Source: Chloroflexota bacterium (GTDB lineage Bacteria > Chloroflexota > UBA11872). From it: DNA of 62,532 nucleotides. The stretch's first letter is position 1; each line of letters begins with the position of its first letter. Of the stretch, positions 59,969 through 62,532 are shown in pieces. Below the pieces are notes generated by a model that did no database searches, was not told the DNA's origin, and worked only from the letters and a program-made list of their open reading frames with translations. The translations under genes were made by a program, and so were the position numbers. The stretch is from assembly GCA_026707585.1 (NCBI GenBank), contig JAPOWQ010000068.1, positions 1 through 62,532 of the forward strand, in the 5' to 3' direction.

Positions 59969-61528
59969 CTACAGGCTGGCGAAGAACTCATCCAGGAGCT
60001 CACGCGTCTGACCGGCCATCGACGCCAGCGTTTCTTCAGGCGACTGCTTGCCAGCCATCATCAGCTCCATCTCGTCCTTCAGCACCTGGTCGATGTCCGG
60101 GTTCACCGGCGTGATCGGTGATGCCTCGACCAGCGGAAGTACCGACTTCAGGTCGTTCCAGAGCGGTTCGGACTGGTACAGCGGGTCGTCGTTGTACTTG
60201 GGAACCGACGATGGGCGCTTGAGGTTGCCCATGAACGCCAGGTTGCCCTCACCCGCGGTCAGGTATCGCAGCCACTCCCAGCCCTCTTCCAGGTTTTGCG
60301 CCCCCTTGGGCATCCCGTACGACCAGCCGTCGTCGGAAATCGAGCGCGGCCTCGCATTCGGGTTGGTGTCGTCGTACGGCATGTGCGTCACACCGGCGTT
60401 GATGTCCGGCGCGTCCCGGCGCATCACGCCCAGGAACCACACGCCTTCCACGCGCATGGTCAGCAGACCGTTGTAAAACGCGGTCCGGGAAGCGCCCACG
60501 GCGTCCATGTATCCCTGGATGTTGTCCCAGCCGTCGTTGAGCTTCTGCACCATGTCGAGCTGCCATGTGACGTTGCGCTGCCCGATCGCGTCATCGAACA
60601 ACACCGATTTGGCGTCCTCCGTGAACATGTGGCCGCCGGCCGGGAACTGCCAGCCCTTGAAACTGGCATCCGTGCGCGCGCCCTTGATCATTTCCGGCAC
60701 GAACATGCCGTGGCGGGTGATTTCGCCGCCTTCGCGCACGGTGGTCTTCAGCGCCATCTCCTCCAGCTCGGTCCATGTCGTCGGCGGTGTGTCCGGGTCC
60801 AGACCGACCTCTTCGAACGTGTCCTTGTTCCACCAGAAGAGATACCAGGCGCCCGTGTTATCCAGGGGTAGCGTGTACTGGACGTCCAGCCAGCTTCCCT
60901 TCGGCCATTCACCCGCGTAGAAGATATCGGCCAGATTCAGCCCGGCCTTTCCAATGAATGCGTCCAGCGGAATGATCCCCCCGCGCGCCGCGAATTGCGG
61001 CACCCGCGATTCCTGAATCTGAATCACGTCGGGCGGATCGCCGCCAGCGATCTGGGTGAGGTAGATCTCATACATCTGCGCTTCTTCGATCCGCTCGTTC
61101 ACGATCTCAATGTAGGGAAACTGCGCTTCGAAGCCGGGAATCATCTTCTCTTCAATCGTCGGCTGGAAGGCGTCGGCCCAGACTTCCTGCCAGCGCACCT
61201 TCACCGTCTCCCGCATGGCGGGAACCTCTTTGACGACTTCCTTGACGACTTCGCGAGTTACGACACGGTCAACCGGAACTTCCTTTGTGACGACTTTCTC
61301 CTGCGTAACAATCCTCTCGACCGGGACTTCCTTGATTTCGGTCTTTGTTACCACGGTCTCAACTGGAACTTCCTTTACCACAATCTTTTCGACCGGAACT
61401 TCCTTCGTAACGATCTGAGGCTCGGCCTCACCGCAGGCCGCAAGTGCCGCGGCGCCCGCTGCGCTAATGCCCAGTCCGCCGGCAATTCGCAGAAGTCGGC
61501 GCCGCGTCATGTGCGAGTTCTTGCCCAT
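59969..61528 (-). CDS. sugar-type ABC substrate-binding lipoprotein with repeat stalk
   Basis: A 519-residue extracytoplasmic solute-binding protein (family 1). The signal has a twin-arginine-like TRRRLLRIAGG and a lipobox LAAC with C32. Residues about 40-105 form a stalk of KEVPVE-type repeats. The binding domain follows (VRWQEVWADAFQPTIEEKMIPGFEAQFP onwards). GGDPPDVIQIQ and LYFWWNKD-like segments fit sugar binders. The ATG at 61528 has GAGAGG nine bases upstream; the frame open to 61876 has no signal. It begins the cluster of two permeases, two unknown proteins, gamma-glutamyltransferase and DegT. Confidence 0.92.
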   Translation of the reverse strand: MGKNSHMTRRRLLRIAGGLGISAAGAAALAACGEAEPQIVTKEVPVEKIVVKEVPVETVVTKTEIKEVPVERIVTQEKVVTKEVPVDRVVTREVVKEVVKEVPAMRETVKVRWQEVWADAFQPTIEEKMIPGFEAQFPYIEIVNERIEEAQMYEIYLTQIAGGDPPDVIQIQESRVPQFAARGGIIPLDAFIGKAGLNLADIFYAGEWPKGSWLDVQYTLPLDNTGAWYLFWWNKDTFEEVGLDPDTPPTTWTELEEMALKTTVREGGEITRHGMFVPEMIKGARTDASFKGWQFPAGGHMFTEDAKSVLFDDAIGQRNVTWQLDMVQKLNDGWDNIQGYMDAVGASRTAFYNGLLTMRVEGVWFLGVMRRDAPDINAGVTHMPYDDTNPNARPRSISDDGWSYGMPKGAQNLEEGWEWLRYLTAGEGNLAFMGNLKRPSSVPKYNDDPLYQSEPLWNDLKSVLPLVEASPITPVNPDIDQVLKDEMELMMAGKQSPEETLASMAGQTRELLDEFFASL

Positions 61529-62290
61529 CTCGAATGCCTCTCCCTCAGCGCGCCGCATCCGCTCGACGCCGTGCGCCAAGGTACCATGCGGGAACGAAGA
61601 ATTCATAGTCGAATTGCTTTTCCCCAACGCGATCTCCTGGTCACCGCATAACGCATGGACGGCCTGACACGGCGTGCCTGCGCGCCCGCTTTCTCTGCGA
61701 AGCACATTAATCGCGGACCGCATCCTGGACCCCGATGCCCTAAGACGTCTCCCAAACCCGGAAGTGCTGATGGGAGCCCACATCCAGAGTTGAACCGGAG
61801 ACCTCGTTCGTTCCGGGGACGACGCTCGACGGTGTGGCTCTACTCCGCTGCTGCTCCTGGCAATCTGACGCTGCAAGTCCTGGAGTTACCCCGCGCTCCC
61901 CGCCGCCGGCCTGACGGCCTTCAGCTTCACGGCTGCCGCGGCCCACCCACGGTCGCCGGCGGAGCGCCGATGACGCGCACGCTGACAGCCGCCAACACCG
62001 GCGGCGTGTGGACGCTGGACGCAACGACCGCCCCCACCATGGTCCCGGTCACGATCACCGTCACGACCGCGGGCTGAAGGCGGCGGCGGGCGGGGGCGCC
62101 CGGCCCGCTGGCCTGAAGTCGACGACGGGGTGCCCGAGCCTCGGGGACCGGGCCGGCGGATGGGCTGGGGCTGATGGCATGAAGGTTGTTGCATAACGCA
62201 CAGTCTTTGTGATTATCTTTTCTCTATTGCGCCCCGACCGGGTAGAGCGAATGTCGGCCAGCGGACGAATCGCGCCCCGTCGGTTCACCA
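61529..62290. other. region without a complete gene
   Basis: This stretch upstream of the binding-protein gene shows no intact supported gene. On the plus strand 61970-62077 encodes a short beta-like tail (LTAANTGGVWTLDATTAPTMVPVTITV, ending at 62077) that may be a remnant of a secreted protein, but it lacks a plausible start. An AT-rich patch at 62190-62230 could hold a promoter. Confidence 0.35.
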
Positions 62291-62532
62291 GGCCTTGACG
62301 GTGCTGGCGATTCCGGAGGGGGCGCCGCCGGGCGTGCCGGGGGCGTCGCCGGCCTCGGCGGCGACGCGGGGGCGACGAAGGCCGGCACGCCCGGGATCGT
62401 GCCCAACGTCCGGTTCGACAACGTCACGTCCACGTCGGCCCGGGCGCGCTGGGACAAGCCCAGCAACGGCGGGCGGGCGCTGACCGGGTTCGGGTTGCTC
62501 ATGTGGACCGGGCCGGACCACCCGAACTACGG
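62291..62532 (+). pseudogene. fibronectin type III-like protein, broken and cut by window edge
   Basis: From about 62378 to the edge, frame 2 reads PGIVPNVRFDNVTSTSARARW, then DKPSNGGRALTGFGLLMWTG, matching an FN3 domain (strand A-B, the W of strand B, PxNGG and GY-like turn). No start codon lies upstream in that frame. The preceding part, LTVLAIPEGAPPGVPGA, looks like the end of an earlier FN3 domain but is in frame 3, so a frameshift (true, or an assembly error near a contig end) lies between 62340 and 62378. The function is unknown; such proteins are usually secreted. Confidence 0.45.

Noticed and set aside
61765-61830. A tRNA 3'-half-like stretch on the minus strand
   Set aside because: TCCGGTTCAACTCTGGA can form a T arm, but no D arm, anticodon loop with U33, or matching acceptor stem is found upstream.
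62061-62521. Minus-strand open frames at the right edge
   Set aside because: They are Pro/Ala/Arg-rich without pattern, and the plus strand in the same place shows FN3-like sequence.

Overview
This is a high-GC bacterial chromosome segment carrying about 67 protein genes and one tRNA. The core gene set and its order point to a Chloroflexota-like lineage, possibly a marine or sponge-associated member: rpmB, DAK2 kinase, recG, rsmD, coaD, a coiled-coil protein, DUF177, rpmF, fabD, fabG, accC, nusB; and prfA, prmC, gmk, priA, def, fmt. Repeated phytanoyl-CoA dioxygenases, TIM-barrel sugar isomerases, sugar ABC transporters and an LRR/beta-propeller surface protein fit that lifestyle. An actinobacterium is a weaker alternative, because a PriA without helicase motifs also occurs there. 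The taxonomy is inferred from gene content, not from a marker-gene search.

Layout. 1-6.2 kb is accessory and catabolic: the end of an MFS transporter, a Gfo/Idh/MocA dehydrogenase with a xylose-isomerase-like TIM barrel, a methyltransferase, an SDR overlapping a MetE-like methyltransferase, and a Phd/VapC toxin-antitoxin pair. 6.3-17.2 kb (minus strand) is housekeeping: CDP-alcohol phosphatidyltransferase, glyS, recO, three tandem CNNM/CorC-type CBS proteins, prs, a stand-alone GlmU-like nucleotidyltransferase, tRNA-Gln, ispE, ybeY, yqeY and rpsU. 17.3-28.9 kb (plus) carries a WecA/MraY-type transferase, rpmE, DUF1385, prfA, prmC, gmk, priA, def, fmt, a zinc protease, rlmN and rpe. After rpmB (minus), 29.1-39.9 kb (plus) runs from a DAK2 kinase through recG, rsmD, coaD, DUF177, rpmF, fabD, fabG, accC and nusB to tatC.

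40-62.5 kb is mostly accessory: rluD, a zinc-finger membrane protein, lepB, a HIT protein, a membrane-anchored beta-propeller/plant-type LRR protein, a PLP aminotransferase, a HigB/HigA pair, an orphan amino-acid-type binding lipoprotein, a DJ-1/TIM-barrel pair and two phytanoyl-CoA dioxygenases. It ends with a seven-gene minus-strand cluster (61.5 to 53.3 kb): sugar-type binding protein, two permeases, two proteins I do not recognise, a gamma-glutamyltransferase and a DegT aminotransferase. The right edge holds a broken fibronectin-III-like fragment.

The most unusual points are: a PriA whose Walker A and DEAH-box positions are replaced; a GlmU-like gene whose AUG directly follows the encoded CCA of tRNA-Gln; an rpsU leader with an intrinsic-terminator hairpin; a coiled-coil gene that seems to start at AUC; the two-unknown-protein ABC/gamma-glutamyltransferase cluster; and three convergent gene pairs whose stop codons interlock in four bases. 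Several start codons were moved inward from the longest open frame; the reason is given in each entry.
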